NCBI GenBank assembly: GCA_017745075.1
Contig: JAGIAD010000003.1
Coordinates: 310,001-374,000 of the forward strand
Reading direction: 5' to 3'
Origin: Sphingobacteriaceae bacterium
GTDB lineage: Bacteria; Bacteroidota; Bacteroidia; Sphingobacteriales; Sphingobacteriaceae
Length of the DNA: 64,000 nt
Positions 35,837-45,279 of the stretch are shown here, in pieces. The translations under genes were made by a program, and so were the position numbers. The notes under the pieces are model-generated. The model was not told the origin of the DNA. It saw only the letters and a list, made by a program, of their open reading frames with translations, and ran no database searches. How positions within the stretch are numbered: position 1 is the stretch's first letter; every line of letters begins with the position of its first letter.

Positions 35837-36868
35837 TTATTTAAGCATTTCTGTTTCCCCGGTTTTTACATTAATACGCCAGGGTTGAGGCTGGGGAAGC
35901 TGAAGTTCGCCTTTCCCGATTTTAAGTGGCATCCATAGGTACCTGGAATCCCATTGCGTTCGCGGTTTCCACTTATCGGCCACAAAAATTACAGAAGTTG
36001 CTTTTGTACCTGTAACTTTTAACATAAATGTAGATTGCGAACCGTACGTATTGGTTTCAGCCGGTGCTATATCCTTAAATTCTGACCAGGGCCCTTTTAA
36101 CGACAGGGCTGTGGCAAATTTATTCGGGTTAGGGTTCCAGCTGGTAAGCGCAGATCCGATTGCATAATAAAGGCCATCGTATTTAACCACAGCTCCGCCT
36201 TCCAATGGTGCTTTAATCAGGCAAACATCCCGTTCAACATCCAAATAATCGGCAGATAGTTTAGCAATATGAAAGCCTTTGGAAGCCCTATCTTCAAAAA
36301 TAAGATAGGCAAGTCCGTCGTCGTCTATAAACTGCCCTATATCGCGGCTTTCATGGCCCAGAGGACGGAATGTTCTGAGAAATTTATAGGGACCAACCGG
36401 CGAATCAGCAATGGCAGTTCCTACGCGGGCGTATTTGTAATTTCCTACTTCGCCTTTTACCTGCCCATCAACATGCATATACATTACGTATTTTCCGGTT
36501 TTGGGATTATGGTATACTTTCGGGCGTTCCAGAACCCATTTTTTCCCCAGACTATCAGGGTCAGTCATTTTAAACACATCACCCCTGAATTTCCAGTTCG
36601 TTAAGTCTTTAGAAGAATAACAGCTCACATAGCGGTAATTTGAATCTAATCCCTGCCGGCGTTCTTCACCATACCAATAGTAGGTATCCTTTACCTTTAT
36701 GATACCCCCGCCATGGGCCTGAATGTGATTGCCTTTGTCGTCTGGCCAAACCTCTCCAGGTAGTATTGCATTACGCGTTTGAGCAGTTCCTGCAGAGCAG
36801 TTCAGGCATACCGCCAATAATGAAAAAGCAAATCCAAACAAGCTCTTCCTACCTATATTTTTTTTCAT
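35837..36868 (-). CDS. GH43 enzyme resembling exo-beta-1,3-galactanase
   Basis: Secreted five-bladed propeller glycosidase, 343 residues with signal peptide (cleavage near GTAQ). It lacks the usual GH43 Asp in the first blade; the site reads IQAHGGGII, as in the GH43 group of exo-beta-1,3-galactanases. Candidate acidic residues are Glu114 in VLERPKV and Glu223 in PLEGGAV, and Gln278 in GSQSTF sits where that group is reported to use Gln in place of a carboxylate base. The assignment to the galactanase subgroup is from motif memory and needs alignment. It would attack beta-1,3-galactan of type II arabinogalactan. The gene is bracketed by repeat copies A and B. Confidence 0.85.
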   Translation of the reverse strand: MKKNIGRKSLFGFAFSLLAVCLNCSAGTAQTRNAILPGEVWPDDKGNHIQAHGGGIIKVKDTYYWYGEERRQGLDSNYRYVSCYSSKDLTNWKFRGDVFKMTDPDSLGKKWVLERPKVYHNPKTGKYVMYMHVDGQVKGEVGNYKYARVGTAIADSPVGPYKFLRTFRPLGHESRDIGQFIDDDGLAYLIFEDRASKGFHIAKLSADYLDVERDVCLIKAPLEGGAVVKYDGLYYAIGSALTSWNPNPNKFATALSLKGPWSEFKDIAPAETNTYGSQSTFMLKVTGTKATSVIFVADKWKPRTQWDSRYLWMPLKIGKGELQLPQPQPWRINVKTGETEMLK

Positions 36869-37177
36869 TTACCAGTGTTCAAATTATATTAACATGAGTT
36901 TTGGGACCTTAATCTCATCGTTGCGAACTGAAGAAGGGTCTTTGTCTCGGAGTGAAGCACCCGCGAAGCGAGCTTGGATACCCTTAAAACAATAAGCTAC
37001 AGATGAAAAATCTATTCTGAATTTTATTATCAAAAAAGATTGCTTCGGCTCGCTCATATCCAGCCTCGCAATGACGAGATATTTATAATAATATGATAAT
37101 CAACTATAAACATCCAAAACTTGCATTATTTCACTAAGATATTAATCTAAATGTCGCTTTCTTAATTCAATCGTATT
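36869..37177. other. 309-bp intergenic region with repeat copy B
   Basis: Between the second GH43 and the orphan sigma gene. Apart from the palindromic repeat at 36914-37078 I see nothing gene-like. Confidence 0.55.
36914..37078. repeat. palindromic intergenic repeat, copy B
   Basis: Starts CTCATCGTTGCGA and ends TCGCAATGACGAG, an imperfect inverted pair, with the same inner blocks as copy A in direct orientation. It is about 50 bp longer than copy A owing to a central insertion (about 36960-37035) that itself contains CCCGCGAAGCGAGC. Confidence 0.75.
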
Positions 37178-37741
37178 TCAGGCCGCATAAAATGTCGATA
37201 ACTCTGAAACCTCCCTTAGTTTTTGGATAGCGCGGTAAACATGATTGATTACTGACTGGTATCTTATCTTAAGAATTTTAGCGATTTGCGGATAACTGAG
37301 GTCATCGTAAAAGCGCATGGTCAGAATTTCACGTTGTTTAGCCGGAAGCGAATTAAGTACAAGCACCAATTGCTGTTTTATCAGCGAATCGGATTCTTTG
37401 GATACAATAATATCTTCAGCTGAAAAAACTGTTTCCGGTTCAGGAATCAATGTAAGCTTAGCTTCACGATGCTTAACCAAACGGATATGGTTGAGTACAA
37501 TTGAGCGGGCCGACCGGTAGAAGTAAGCTTCCACGTATTTAATTTTGCCAATCTTTTGCCTTGTCTCCCAGAATTTAATAAAGAGGTCCTGAAGAAGATC
37601 ATCAACGAGCTCATCATCGTTTAAGATCCTGGAGGCGAATACAAAAAGTTTAGGGTAAAGATTGGCATGCAGTTCTGCATAATCGTGCTCGCTTCCTTCG
37701 AGGGTACCTTCCCACAATGCAATCAATTTCTCAGTCATCAT
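37178..37741 (-). CDS. orphan ECF sigma factor
   Basis: Sigma-70 family ECF type, 187 residues (start 37741 or the next Met codon). Region 2 has DDELVDDLLQDLFIKFWE and YFYRSARSIVLNHIR; region 4 has LPAKQREILTMRFYDDLSYPQIA with a helix-turn-helix. Unlike the sigma gene at 18076, no FecR anti-sigma gene is adjacent and no STN-type SusC is nearby. Its partner is either elsewhere or absent. It lies 151 bp upstream of the hybrid two-component gene on the same strand, so it may act in the same response. Confidence 0.92.
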   Translation of the reverse strand: MMTEKLIALWEGTLEGSEHDYAELHANLYPKLFVFASRILNDDELVDDLLQDLFIKFWETRQKIGKIKYVEAYFYRSARSIVLNHIRLVKHREAKLTLIPEPETVFSAEDIIVSKESDSLIKQQLVLVLNSLPAKQREILTMRFYDDLSYPQIAKILKIRYQSVINHVYRAIQKLREVSELSTFYAA

Positions 37742-37892
37742 AAAATATTAATATTTGGTTAATACGAAGATGGCTCAGCCTGAAAAAATTGATGGGTATA
37801 AATTCGTAAAATAGGAGTACATTTTCGCCAAACATCCTTAAAACATGTTTAAACGCAGTTTTTAAGCTGAAATCTGGCTGCTCTTTTGGCTG

Positions 37893-40800
37893 TTATTTCA
37901 TTTTGTATCTCCTGCCCAGTGTTTTACGGTGCTTGGTGATAAAGGCTGTTGGGGTAAGTCCAAAAAGTTTAGAAAACTGTTTTCCGAAGTATTTGGCATC
38001 ATTGAATCCTGAACGGAATGCCACTTCGGTTACATTATAATCGGAGCCGATAAGTAATTCAGCGGCCTTACGCAGTCGGATAAACCTGATAAAAGCATTA
38101 ACAGATTGCCCTGAAATACTTTTAACCCGTTTATATAAGTTTGAATGGCTCATGCCAACTTCATCGGCCAATGTCTTAATGCCAAAATCAGAGTCGGTAA
38201 GGTGTTTTTCGACCACCAGGATGCAGGCATCTAAAAAGGCCTTGTACTCTTCAGATACCACCACTGAGTTACTTTGAAGCGTAATTTCGTTATAGAAATA
38301 GTTTTGCAGGTTGTTGCGGTTGCGCAATAAATTGGCTACCCGCGCCACCAGGTATTCTCTTTCAAATGGCTTGTTAATGTAGTCATCTGCACCGCCGTGC
38401 ACGCTTTTAAGCTTCAGCTCCTGTGATGAACTGGCTGTTAACAAAATAACAGGTATATAAGAAAGTGTTGGGTTAGATTTAATGGACTGGCAAAATTCGA
38501 TTCCATTTATACCCAGCATCTTAAAGTCGGTAATAATTAAATCAGGAAGCTTTTCGCCGGCAATCTGCAGTCCCTGCTCACCATCTTCTGCTTCATAAAC
38601 GGTATAATTGTCTATAAAAAGACTTGCAATATATTTCCGGATATCCCTTTCATCATCCACAATAAGGATGGCTTGTTTATCGCTTACTATACTCACATCC
38701 AGGCTGATGTTATTGTCTTCAACAGGCGTTAAAAGGTCTGGTGCATATATTTCATCAAAAAGATCTTCCTCAGCATCCTGCGTATCGGTTACAATAAGCC
38801 CTGCCAGGTGATCTGTGCCTTTTAACAGTGTAATGCTAAAAATACTGCCTCCGGCTGGCCTGTTTTGGTAAGCTATGGTTCCGGAGTGGGCTTCTACAAA
38901 CTGTTTAGCCAGATAAAGGCCAATACCAAACCCCGACTTATGTGTTCCATCGGTTCGCTCTGCCTGATAAAAACGTTCAAAAATACGATCAGCAGCTGCT
39001 TGCGGAATACCAACACCCGAATCTTGTACTGTAAGTATTAATTGCTGTTCGTTTTCGCTGAGTTTAATTAGTATTTCTCCACCAACAGGCGTATACTTTA
39101 TGGCGTTAGAAATCAGGTTAAACAGCACAATTTCTATTTTTATGCCTTCTGCATACACCTCTGGTTCAAAAGCAGACGATTCAAACCTGTAATCGATCTG
39201 TTTGGCTGTAGCCTGTTGTGTAAAGCAATCATAAACTGCTCTCGATAGTTTTTCCAGGTCAAGTTTATGGGCTTTGATTTGTTCAAAACCTTCTTCTGCC
39301 TTTCTGAAGAGCAATAATTGATCGACCAATGAAAGCATCCTTTTCGCATTGCGCTGAATGAGGTTAAGTTCATTGGCTACCTGACTATCGGGACTATTTT
39401 TTTTAATGAGATCGTTAACCGGATTGATAATCAAAGAAAGCGGTGAACGAAATTCGTGCGAGATATTGGTAAAAAACGACATGCGTTTTTCGGCAAGTGC
39501 CTTCTCCTGCTCATTAATAATCCTTTCTTTCTCGTGCGCCAAACGTTCCATGTTATGCCGGGCCACCTGCGAATCATACTCGGCCTTTTTGCGCTGCGCA
39601 TCCAGGTTTATAATCTGAACTTCGTATTTTAACCTGGTTTGGGTATTACGGTAACGCAGATATACGTAAAGTAAACCGGCAATAGCAGCAAGATAGCCCA
39701 GGTAGGCCCACAAGGTGCGGTACCAGGGCGGCAAAACCCTAATTTTCAAACTAATTTCCTGGCTTCCCCACTCTCCTTCTACGTTGGTAGACCTAACCTT
39801 AAAAATGTAATTGCCTTCTGCAATGTGGGTATAAATGGCTTTCCTGTCTTTCCCTGATTTATTCCAGCCACGGTCCCAGCCATCCATAAAATACTGATAA
39901 GAGATTTTTTCGGGTGATGAAAATTCGAGTGCAGTAAAGTTAAAAGTGAATACGGCCTGATCATAAGGAACCTCTATTTCCCTTATGGCAACGTTATCTT
40001 CGGCCACCACCCAATCCAGATTTTTTTCAATCGGGGTATTGTTAATCATTATACCCGTAAGAAATAAACCCGGCATGTCTTTTCGCGGAACAATCTTGTC
40101 TGGATTAAACAGACTAAACCCTCTGATTCCTCCAAAAACGATTTCGCCCGACTTCAGTTTCACCCCTGCATTGATCTGAAACTGATTACTCTGCAGGCCG
40201 TCACTCTGATAGAAATTGCTGAATTTGCGTTTATCAAAATTAAAACACGATACCCCATAGTAAGTACTCATCCACAGGTTGCCGCGCTCATCAGGAATTA
40301 AAGTTAATACCGAGTTATTGCAGAGTCCGTCGGCGGTAGTAAAACGTAAAACGACCTTCTTTTTAAGCGGATCAAAGACAAAGAGTCCGCCACCTTCTGT
40401 ACCTATCCACAGGAGGCCGTTTTTATCTTCGTAAATGGCCCTAACGGTGTATCCCAGGTCGTAAAAACGGTGTTTTTTGTTTTTTTTATCAATTTGAACA
40501 AGCTGACTCAGATTTCCTGCCCATATCTGGCCGTTACGTGCCTGCATCATGGTAAAGAGGTCGCCCAGTTGCTGATCGAAAATTTCAAATTTATCCTGCG
40601 GGGCGTTGAACCTGTAAAGTGCACCAAGAAGGCTTCCACGCCTCAGGGTACCTACCCAGATATCACGATCGCTATCTTCAAATACCGTAAATGCCACTTT
40701 ACTCTCAATCCCTGTTAACGGGTTGATCATTTTATACCGCTTAAACTTTTGAGTAAGGGGGTTAAAGCGGTTTAGGCCTTCGTTAAAAGTACCGATCCAG

Positions 40801-42044
40801 ATATCGCCTTTTGCATCGGCAATTAGTGAAGAAACAAAATCAGTAGAAATTGACGACGGATCTGCAGAATGTTTAAAGTTTAAAAAATGACCCGTTTGCT
40901 GATCCCAGATACTCAGTCCAAAGCCATCTGTTCCGATGTAGAGCTTACCTTTTGACTGGGATACAAAGGCTGATATTGAATTTCCCGGAAGTGAATTTTT
41001 GTTCGGATCGTGTACCCAGGTCTGGAACGTTTTTTTTTCAGGATCCAGGATCGTGACCCCGCCTGAAGAGGTGCCCACCCATTTCCTGTCGTTCTTATCG
41101 ATAAATATGGAATAGATGTTTTCGCCAATGAAGCCATTATCGAGGTCGGAATTTACCACATTAACCTGGTTGTTTGCGATGGTGTAACGGAAAACTCCGC
41201 TTCCGTTGGTTCCAAGATAAAGTTCGCCATGTTTATCGGCTGCAATGGCCGATACCGATGTGCCTAAAAGCATATCTCTAACGCCCTTTATCTCGGTATT
41301 TAAGTTTGTGGCAGGATCGTAGCAATAAAGTCCCCGTTGTGTACCCAGGTATACCTTTCCGCCGCTAACCGCCATGGCCTGAGCCAGCAAAACATCTGTA
41401 TTACAAAGCTTGAGTGTTGCTGCCTTCACATCAATAAAAGCCAGTCCCTGGTTTTGAATGAAAACCCATATACGTCGCTTGTTATCGGCACCAGCAGCCT
41501 GTACACCATACGAAAAGGTTTTTTTGCCATTTACCAAGAGTGGAATCGGTTCACCTGTACCGGATGCCTGCCCGAAGCGGATTAAGCCAAGGCCTTCAGT
41601 GCCTACCAGCATGGTATTTTGGGGTCCGGGTACAACTTCCCTGATCACATTAATCAGGGGTAAAACCTTAGCTGTTCTCCAATCGCGGTATTTTGCTGTA
41701 TTAAAAATACCTTTCTGATCATTATATACGCTTAGCCCCTTCCGGGTACCAATCCACATATTATTATCAACATCACTACTCACTGTGTGGATGATATTAT
41801 GGATAAGGGATGCTTTATTATCTAATTCGTTTCTAAAAATTTTGAATTCATATCCATCATACCTGTTCAATCCGTCTTTAGTACCTAGCCAAAAGAAACC
41901 TTTTTTATCCTGGTAAATGCAGCGAACAAAATTATTGGAAAGCCCGTTCTCAATTGCGAGGTGCCTGATTGTAAAAGGCTCGTCTGCAGCAGCACAACAG
42001 AAACCAATGGTTAAGAAAAAGAATAAAAGTAGAATTCGTTGCAC
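37893..42044 (-). CDS. hybrid two-component system regulator (HTCS)
   Basis: Single-protein sensor/regulator of 1383 residues spanning the inner membrane. Signal sequence about 1-20; periplasmic two-propeller sensor of Reg_prop repeats (about 25-650); Y_Y_Y domain (about 690-770); one membrane helix (about 778-797); HisKA with His863 in NISHEFRSPLS; HATPase_c (about 965-1075, LISNAIKYT, DSGVGIP, GFGIGLYLAKQ); receiver (about 1124-1240) with Asp1173 in LIITDFKML; AraC-type helix-turn-helix (about 1280-1375). HTCS proteins bind oligosaccharides released by surface enzymes and activate polysaccharide loci. It likely controls the surrounding enzyme genes and the tandem SusCD operon. Confidence 0.96.
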   Translation of the reverse strand: MQRILLLFFFLTIGFCCAAADEPFTIRHLAIENGLSNNFVRCIYQDKKGFFWLGTKDGLNRYDGYEFKIFRNELDNKASLIHNIIHTVSSDVDNNMWIGTRKGLSVYNDQKGIFNTAKYRDWRTAKVLPLINVIREVVPGPQNTMLVGTEGLGLIRFGQASGTGEPIPLLVNGKKTFSYGVQAAGADNKRRIWVFIQNQGLAFIDVKAATLKLCNTDVLLAQAMAVSGGKVYLGTQRGLYCYDPATNLNTEIKGVRDMLLGTSVSAIAADKHGELYLGTNGSGVFRYTIANNQVNVVNSDLDNGFIGENIYSIFIDKNDRKWVGTSSGGVTILDPEKKTFQTWVHDPNKNSLPGNSISAFVSQSKGKLYIGTDGFGLSIWDQQTGHFLNFKHSADPSSISTDFVSSLIADAKGDIWIGTFNEGLNRFNPLTQKFKRYKMINPLTGIESKVAFTVFEDSDRDIWVGTLRRGSLLGALYRFNAPQDKFEIFDQQLGDLFTMMQARNGQIWAGNLSQLVQIDKKNKKHRFYDLGYTVRAIYEDKNGLLWIGTEGGGLFVFDPLKKKVVLRFTTADGLCNNSVLTLIPDERGNLWMSTYYGVSCFNFDKRKFSNFYQSDGLQSNQFQINAGVKLKSGEIVFGGIRGFSLFNPDKIVPRKDMPGLFLTGIMINNTPIEKNLDWVVAEDNVAIREIEVPYDQAVFTFNFTALEFSSPEKISYQYFMDGWDRGWNKSGKDRKAIYTHIAEGNYIFKVRSTNVEGEWGSQEISLKIRVLPPWYRTLWAYLGYLAAIAGLLYVYLRYRNTQTRLKYEVQIINLDAQRKKAEYDSQVARHNMERLAHEKERIINEQEKALAEKRMSFFTNISHEFRSPLSLIINPVNDLIKKNSPDSQVANELNLIQRNAKRMLSLVDQLLLFRKAEEGFEQIKAHKLDLEKLSRAVYDCFTQQATAKQIDYRFESSAFEPEVYAEGIKIEIVLFNLISNAIKYTPVGGEILIKLSENEQQLILTVQDSGVGIPQAAADRIFERFYQAERTDGTHKSGFGIGLYLAKQFVEAHSGTIAYQNRPAGGSIFSITLLKGTDHLAGLIVTDTQDAEEDLFDEIYAPDLLTPVEDNNISLDVSIVSDKQAILIVDDERDIRKYIASLFIDNYTVYEAEDGEQGLQIAGEKLPDLIITDFKMLGINGIEFCQSIKSNPTLSYIPVILLTASSSQELKLKSVHGGADDYINKPFEREYLVARVANLLRNRNNLQNYFYNEITLQSNSVVVSEEYKAFLDACILVVEKHLTDSDFGIKTLADEVGMSHSNLYKRVKSISGQSVNAFIRFIRLRKAAELLIGSDYNVTEVAFRSGFNDAKYFGKQFSKLFGLTPTAFITKHRKTLGRRYKMK

Positions 42045-42116
42045 AACAGGAGGATTGAAAGCTACTAAAATAGTGAAACATACGTGAATAATCTACAGTT
42101 TATCCGGTTAAAGCAT

Positions 42117-43349
42117 TTACTTCTTCACTTTAAAAAATCTTATGGCGAAGAGCCCGATCACCACGTAACAGATAATGGGTAAATAGTAGGCATGCGCTAC
42201 ATCAGTATTGGCTATCTTACCCATAAAATAAGGCATTACTGCTCCGCCAACCACACCCATAGAAATATAGGAGGAAGCCTGCTGGGTATGTGAACCAAGA
42301 TTTTTCAGTCCGAGGCTAAAAATGGTAGGGAACATAATACTAAAGAAAAAATTGATGCTTAGCAGGGCACAATAAGATGTCCAGCCCCAGCTTTGGGCTA
42401 CAATAAGGCAGGCCACAATGCTGGCAATGGCAAATGCTGCCAGAATTTTGTTAGGGGCGATAAATTTCATCAGGTAAGTTCCAACGAATCGTCCAAGTGC
42501 CATCATAACCATAAACAGTACCATAAAATTTCCGGCCTTTTCATCAGAAAAGCCCATTTTTTCATGCCCGTAGTTAATAAAATAACTCCAGGTACCGGCC
42601 TGTGCGGCTACATTAAAAAACTGGGCTGCTACTGCCCAAACAAAGTGCCTGTGCTGAAAGAGGCTTTTTCCCGGGGCAAGATCAATATTCTGCGCGGCTA
42701 TGGGTTCATTGGAACTACCATGAGGATCGATCAGATCAGGAATGCGGATAAAGAAAAAAGCCACGGCAACGATCAGGATAAATCCGCCTAAGCCTGCGTA
42801 GAGCAGTTTTACCGAATCGAGCGAATTTTCGTTCCCCCCCGAAGTTGCACGGAGCAAAAAAAATGTTCCAATGGCCGGACCAATTATTGCGCCTATGGCG
42901 TTGAAAGACTGGGAGAAATTTACCCTTCTATCGCTGGTACGCTGATCGCCCAATGAGGCTGCAAAAGGGTGTGCAACAGTTTCGAGTGTTGCCATTCCGC
43001 AGCCGAGAATAAAAAGTGCTATCCTGAAAAAACCAAAGCTTTCTGCATTTGCTGCCGGGACAAAAAGAAAGGTACCCAGGGCAAAAAGTGCAAGCCCCAA
43101 TATTACACCGGCCTTGTAACCAAAGCGTTTCAGAAATATTCCGGCCGGAATGCTCATGATAAAATAGGCTCCGAATACGGAAAACTGGATCAATCCGGAC
43201 TGGGCTTTTGATACGTTCAGCACGTTTTGAAAATGTTTATTAAGTACGTCGCTCATGGAATGTGCCACTCCCCATAACATAAATAAGGATGTAACCAGGA
43301 TAAAAGTTAACAGGAATTTCTTTTCGGTAAAAGCAGGTTTATTGTTCAT
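42117..43349 (-). CDS. fucP: FucP-type sugar:H+ symporter
   Basis: Twelve-helix inner-membrane MFS permease, 410 residues, of the L-fucose:H+ symporter family. Family motifs include MSDVLNKHFQ, QSGLIQFSVFGAYFI, IPAGIFLKRFGYKAG and ATLETVAHPF. Asp and Glu in SDVL and LETV match the charged residues needed for proton-coupled sugar transport in FucP. Some relatives carry other sugars such as galactose or glucose. With GH29 and fucose-type dehydrogenases in the same region, L-fucose is the favoured substrate. It lies 28 nt after the second GH97 gene, so the two are co-transcribed. Confidence 0.88.
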   Translation of the reverse strand: MNNKPAFTEKKFLLTFILVTSLFMLWGVAHSMSDVLNKHFQNVLNVSKAQSGLIQFSVFGAYFIMSIPAGIFLKRFGYKAGVILGLALFALGTFLFVPAANAESFGFFRIALFILGCGMATLETVAHPFAASLGDQRTSDRRVNFSQSFNAIGAIIGPAIGTFFLLRATSGGNENSLDSVKLLYAGLGGFILIVAVAFFFIRIPDLIDPHGSSNEPIAAQNIDLAPGKSLFQHRHFVWAVAAQFFNVAAQAGTWSYFINYGHEKMGFSDEKAGNFMVLFMVMMALGRFVGTYLMKFIAPNKILAAFAIASIVACLIVAQSWGWTSYCALLSINFFFSIMFPTIFSLGLKNLGSHTQQASSYISMGVVGGAVMPYFMGKIANTDVAHAYYLPIICYVVIGLFAIRFFKVKK

Positions 43350-43377
43350 TTTAGTGTTATTGTAATCCTTTTTATGA

Positions 43378-45279
43378 TTATTTTTTGTGGAACCAGATTG
43401 CAGCGCCGCCCGATGCCTGGAGATCCAGTTTCAGGGTGGATTTTGAATCGACAGTGACGTCTTTTATCCCTACCTTAGTGGCAGTGTTAACGGTATTGTC
43501 GTCATGATAAATCCGGGCAACAAATTTTTGTCCTTTTGGAAGAAAATCCAATTTCAATTCTACCTTACGGGCCTCATTATTGGTAATGGTACCTAAAAAC
43601 CATTCGTCGCCATTGCGCCTTGCGGTGGTAATGTGCTCGCCAGGGCTTCCTGATAAAACCTTTGTTTCATCCCAGGTAACGGGGATCTTGTCCCAGAATT
43701 CGAGTTCGGGCTCGCCTTTATAAAGGGCAGGTTTATCGTACCAGTACAGGGTTTGTATCGGACTAAAATAAATGGCCGCCAAAGCCAGCTGATGCGCATG
43801 TGTGGTCTTAATCCTGCTATCAAAATAACAGATGGTATAATCAGCAGCCCCGGCAAGAAACCTGGTAAATGGCATTACGGTATTGCTGGTTGCTGCCGGC
43901 ATTTCTTCATTTCCCCTTATTCCCTCAGCCGTCATCAGGTTGGGCCAGGTACGTTGCTCGCCGGTTGGCCGCCAATCGTCATGTATATTCACCATAATCT
44001 GGTTTTGGGCAGCCTGCTGTATGGCTTTTTCGATCCAGGTGGTCCAGCGGTGCGAACCTGACTGAACAAAACCAAACTTTACACCTGCAATGCCCCACTT
44101 TTTATAAATGGAAAAAAGACTGTCGCTCTGCATTAATAAAGCCTGCTGGTTAACATACAGCCATACGCCTATTCCTCTTTCTTTTGCATATTTAATAATT
44201 GCGGGCAGGTCGAAATCGTTGATGGCTACTTTAGAAGCATCTGAATTAAAACTAAAAGCCGGACCATACCATTTCCAATCGAACAGGATGTATTGCAGGT
44301 TCCGTTTAGCAGCAAAATCAATATTCTCAAACGCATCGCGGGTTGTTTGCGACATCACCCTCATAATTTTGCCGGGTTTAATCCAGCTTTCGTCTTTTAT
44401 TTTAGAGGGTTCATTGAGATTTAAGATCAAATCGGTACCCATGGCGATTTCAGGCGCACTTTCGGCAACTAAAATTGCTCTCCAGGGCGTAGCCACCGGC
44501 GAAATCAGGTCAACCGGTGTAAACATGGAAGTTACCAAACTGTTTTGAGCCTTTAATTTGAATTTAGACCTCGAATAATCTACCATTCCGGCTTCAATAA
44601 GTGTGGCAAACAGCCCGTTCTTCAGCTCGAGGGTGAGCGGACGTTCTGCTTCACAATCCCAGTTCTCGAGTGCTACCTTCTCATAAGGGGCCTGCGCCCA
44701 GTTCGCTTTCCAGGCTAAGGTTCCCGGGGCAAAATTAAATTCGGTATTCTCAGACATGACCCGGTAGTAGGTACCTTTAGCATTTTCAGGAAAGAAAAAG
44801 CGGATGGCCACGCCCTGGTTGTAGGCCCTGATTTCAATATTCATCAGGTAATTAGGATTATCGTCTTTTACCGTACTGATGATGAGTCTGTTGTAATTAT
44901 CCCGGATAAGTTTTTTTTCGCCGTAAACCGGTTTCCAGGTAGTATCTTTTGTTGAATGTTGTACACCGGTAATCTGCAGGTTTTCGAACCAGTTTTTGTG
45001 CTTATCTACCGGAAGTGCCATTGCACTTTCTGAGAGGTGATTATCCAGCTGCAGTTCCAGCTTTGATTCTAAAACAACTGGTTTACCTTTATAACTTAGC
45101 TGATAAAAAAAAGCTTTTTCCTTGCTGGTAATTTCCTTTTGAAAAAATTTAAGCTCAACCAAACGATCGGGTGAAGTGAGTATGTGTTCGGCAGATATTC
45201 CCCTCTCTTTGGCTGTGGCTTTAAAAAAAAGAAGTGAGAGGAGCATTAAAATAGTATAACTGTTATATTTCATATTCAA
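43378..45279 (-). CDS. GH97 glycosidase, inverting-like type
   Basis: Exported enzyme, 633 residues (start 45279, or the Met two codons later). The GH97 plan is present. At the mechanism-defining positions it has Gly403 in GVKFGFV where the first GH97 has the nucleophile Asp, which fits the inverting group. The base positions are Asp434/Asp435 in NIHDDWRP, where SusB-type enzymes have Glu, and Glu458 in GNEEMP is kept. This Asp-for-Glu change is unusual and the substrate may differ from starch. It is followed after 28 nt by fucP and preceded by a 355-bp gap. Confidence 0.9.
   Translation of the reverse strand: MNMKYNSYTILMLLSLLFFKATAKERGISAEHILTSPDRLVELKFFQKEITSKEKAFFYQLSYKGKPVVLESKLELQLDNHLSESAMALPVDKHKNWFENLQITGVQHSTKDTTWKPVYGEKKLIRDNYNRLIISTVKDDNPNYLMNIEIRAYNQGVAIRFFFPENAKGTYYRVMSENTEFNFAPGTLAWKANWAQAPYEKVALENWDCEAERPLTLELKNGLFATLIEAGMVDYSRSKFKLKAQNSLVTSMFTPVDLISPVATPWRAILVAESAPEIAMGTDLILNLNEPSKIKDESWIKPGKIMRVMSQTTRDAFENIDFAAKRNLQYILFDWKWYGPAFSFNSDASKVAINDFDLPAIIKYAKERGIGVWLYVNQQALLMQSDSLFSIYKKWGIAGVKFGFVQSGSHRWTTWIEKAIQQAAQNQIMVNIHDDWRPTGEQRTWPNLMTAEGIRGNEEMPAATSNTVMPFTRFLAGAADYTICYFDSRIKTTHAHQLALAAIYFSPIQTLYWYDKPALYKGEPELEFWDKIPVTWDETKVLSGSPGEHITTARRNGDEWFLGTITNNEARKVELKLDFLPKGQKFVARIYHDDNTVNTATKVGIKDVTVDSKSTLKLDLQASGGAAIWFHKK

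Noticed and set aside
37841..37850. Palindrome AAACATGTTT between the orphan sigma and HTCS genes
   Set aside because: Ten AT-rich bases are expected by chance in this composition, and the symmetry does not extend.
43378..45279. Second GH97 as a SusB starch enzyme
   Set aside because: No amylase or starch-type SusCD is nearby, and the Glu base is replaced by Asp.
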